From the NCBI GenBank assembly GCA_028291285.1, contig JAQGIJ010000066.1:1-6516 (forward strand): a stretch of 6,516 bases of DNA, in the 5' to 3' direction. Made by a program: the position numbers and the translations under genes. This DNA comes from Phenylobacterium sp. GTDB lineage: Bacteria > Pseudomonadota > Alphaproteobacteria > Caulobacterales > Caulobacteraceae. Position 1 is the first letter of the stretch; each line of letters opens with the position of its first letter. Below the pieces are notes generated by a model. It ran no database searches. It was given only the letters and a program-made list of their open reading frames with translations, and was not told the origin of the DNA. This document shows, piece after piece, positions 4,778 to 6,516 of the stretch.

Positions 4778-6516
4778 TCAGGCGGCCTTCTGCAGCTCCT
4801 GCTTGACCCGCTCGGCCAGCGTCTTGATGTCGATGGGCTTGGGCAGGAAGGAGATGTTGGCCTCGCCTTCCAGCAGGTCGGAGAACTCGCTCTCCGCATA
4901 GCCGGAGATGAACATCACCGGCGCCTCGCCGAGGTAGCGCCTGGCCTGCTTCAGGAGGTCCGGTCCCTGCATGCCCGGCATCACCACGTCGGAGATCATC
5001 AGGTCGATCTGGCCCGCATGGGCCTCGGCGAGCTCGAGCGCCTCCTCGCCGCTGGCCGCCTCGATCACCTCGTAGCCGCGGGCGCGCAGCAGCTTGGCGG
5101 CGACGCCGCGGACCGCGTCCTCGTCCTCGACGAAGAGGATGCGGCCGGCGCCGGAGAGATCGCGCGCCACCGTGCGCCGGGGCGCCGCCGGCTGCGGCGC
5201 GGGACCCACCATGGCCACCTGGTGGTGCACCGGCAGGAAGATGCGGAAGGCGGTCCCCTCGCCGAGCCGGGAGTCCACCGCGATCCAGCCGTCGGACTGC
5301 TTGACGATCCCGTAGACCGTGGCGAGGCCCAGCCCCGTGCCCTCGCCCACCGGCTTGGTGGTGAAGAAGGGGTCGAAGATCTTGTCCATCACCTGCGGCA
5401 GGATGCCCGGCCCGTCGTCGGACACCTCGATCAGCGCCTGGTCGCCCTGCGCGCCCGGATAGCCGAGCTCGCGCGCCTGCTCCTGGGTCAGGCGTCCGGT
5501 GCGGATCGTCACCTGGCCGCCGCCGTGGGCGCGCACGGCGTCGCGCGCGTTCACCGCCAGGTTCATCACCGCCGTCTCCAGCTGGCTGCGGTCGACGCGC
5601 ACCTGCGGCAGGTTGCGGCCATACTCGGTGGCGAGCTTGACGTCCTCGTAGAGCACGCGGCGCAGCAGCACCTCGAATTCGCTGATCAGCTCGCCAAGGT
5701 CGAGGATCTCGCGCTGCACCGTCTGCTTGCGCGAGAAGGCCAGGAGCTTGCGCACCAGGTCGGCCGCCCGCGCCGAAGTCTGGCGGATCTCGTTCAGCCC
5801 CTCGTAGGACGGATCGCCGACGGGGTGGCGCGAGGCCAGCACGTCGAGCTGCATGAAGATGGCGGTCAGCAGGTTGTTGAAGTCGTGCGCCACGCCGCCG
5901 GCCAGCTGGCCGATGGCCTGCATCTTCTGGCTCTGGGCGAGCTGCAGCTCGATCTGCTTCTGCTCGGAGACGTCCACCAGATAGGCCACCCAGCGGCCGT
6001 GGGTGCGGGACAGGTAGAGGTGGGCGATGCGGCTGGGATCGTAAGCCAGCCGGACCTCCAGCGGCGCCGCGCCGGCGCTGGCGGCCCTCAGACGCTGGGC
6101 CGCGTCGGCGCGGGAGGCGGGCTCGATCAGCTCGCCGAACGCCTGGCCGGGCTCGCCGCCGCCGGCGACCGCCTTCAGCGCCGGGTTGGCCTCGACGATG
6201 ACGGCGGCGAACGGATCCTCCCCGTCCAGCAGGGCCGCGCCGAACGGCGAGGCCGCGGCGAAGGCGTCCAGCACCTTGGGCGGCGGCGCGCTGGCGGAGG
6301 AGAAGGCGGTGATCACCTCCAGGGCCGCGGCCGGAAGCGCCAGCGTCCCGCCGGCCTCGGCCGGAAGCCGGATCAGGAAGCGGCGGGGTCCCAGCGGAGT
6401 CACCACCGCCGTGCGGTCCGCGCCGCCGACCTTCAGCGCCGCCCGGGCCGGCTCGCCGCGGCGCGCGGCGGCAAGCGCCGCGAACAGGCTGGCCGCGGCG
6501 GACCCGCTCTTGGGCA
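4778..6516 (-). CDS. cckA: Cell-cycle hybrid histidine kinase CckA, N-terminus outside the window
   Basis: The bifunctional kinase/phosphatase that feeds phosphate through ChpT to CtrA and CpdR and so controls replication, division and motility in alphaproteobacteria. The visible 578 residues have no start: the frame is open to the right edge, and an internal GTG at 6406 is not the true start. In visible numbering: a PAS-like region at about 40-190; the HisKA helix [20 protein letters not shown] with phospho-acceptor His210 (codon 5885-5887); an HATPase with N-box [16 protein letters not shown], the [18 protein letters not shown] lid and G2 box; a Pro-rich linker; and a receiver at about 459-575 with the EDED acidic pocket, phospho-acceptor Asp509 in ISDVVMPG (codon 4988-4990) and Lys in LPKPID. 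Caulobacter CckA has 691 residues, so about 110 are missing, including the expected membrane segments. All catalytic residues seen are intact. Order and wording match CckA closely, so the symbol is well supported. Confidence 0.93.
   Translation of the reverse strand, partial: PKSGSAAASLFAALAAARRGEPARAALKVGGADRTAVVTPLGPRRFLIRLPAEAGGTLALPAAALEVITAFSSASAPPPKVLDAFAAASPFGAALLDGEDPFAAVIVEANPALKAVAGGGEPGQAFGELIEPASRADAAQRLRAASAGAAPLEVRLAYDPSRIAHLYLSRTHGRWVAYLVDVSEQKQIELQLAQSQKMQAIGQLAGGVAHDFNNLLTAIFMQLDVLASRHPVGDPSYEGLNEIRQTSARAADLVRKLLAFSRKQTVQREILDLGELISEFEVLLRRVLYEDVKLATEYGRNLPQVRVDRSQLETAVMNLAVNARDAVRAHGGGQVTIRTGRLTQEQARELGYPGAQGDQALIEVSDDGPGILPQVMDKIFDPFFTTKPVGEGTGLGLATVYGIVKQSDGWIAVDSRLGEGTAFRIFLPVHHQVAMVGPAPQPAAPRRTVARDLSGAGRILFVEDEDAVRGVAAKLLRARGYEVIEAASGEEALELAEAHAGQIDLMISDVVMPGMQGPDLLKQARRYLGEAPVMFISGYAESEFSDLLEGEANISFLPKPIDIKTLAERVKQELQKAA

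Noticed and set aside
4778..6406. Treating GTG at 6406 as the true start of cckA (542 residues)
   Set aside because: The frame continues open to the window edge, and CckA proteins carry another 100 or more N-terminal residues with membrane segments.
1..6516. A defence system, prophage or mobile element
   Set aside because: No integrase, transposase, nuclease, toxin-antitoxin or terminal repeats are visible, and composition is uniform across the genes.

Overview
The window is GC-rich DNA with almost no non-coding space and long antisense reading frames, as expected for an alphaproteobacterium. The right end carries most of cckA, the cell-cycle hybrid histidine kinase of the CtrA pathway. Its kinase core and receiver match the Caulobacter protein closely, as I recall it, so Caulobacterales (Caulobacter, Phenylobacterium or a relative) is the best guess. 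I ran no database search. All family assignments come from motifs and memory.

Layout, left to right. Bases 1-2619 (minus strand) hold three genes read in the order TPR/glycosyltransferase-like protein, short-chain dehydrogenase (SDR), dienelactone hydrolase-family protein. The last is cut by the window edge. The gaps are 99 and 10 bases, so the three may form one transcription unit with a promoter near 2650-2680. Bases 2752-3003 (minus) encode a small charged protein of 83 residues with a strong ribosome binding site. Bases 3004-3267 are a divergent intergenic region with a REP-like palindrome, a compact hairpin and an AT-rich patch just before the next start. Bases 3268-4722 (plus) encode a 484-residue RTX-type protein that also contains a CHRD domain and is probably exported by a type I system not present here. 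Bases 4778-6516 (minus) are cckA, convergent with the RTX gene across 55 bases that include a GC-rich hairpin. cckA runs off the right edge without its N-terminus.

The most interesting item is the architecture of the RTX protein. The CHRD domain sits inside what looks like one RTX end module, splitting it into two separated halves. A normal array of nonapeptide repeats and a second, intact C-terminal module follow. I see no phage, transposon, CRISPR or defence genes and no RNA genes. Apart from the nested RTX/CHRD protein, the region looks like ordinary chromosome. The genes do not form an obvious shared pathway: cckA is a core regulator, the RTX protein a probable secreted protein, and the left-hand trio an unassigned metabolic or modification group.
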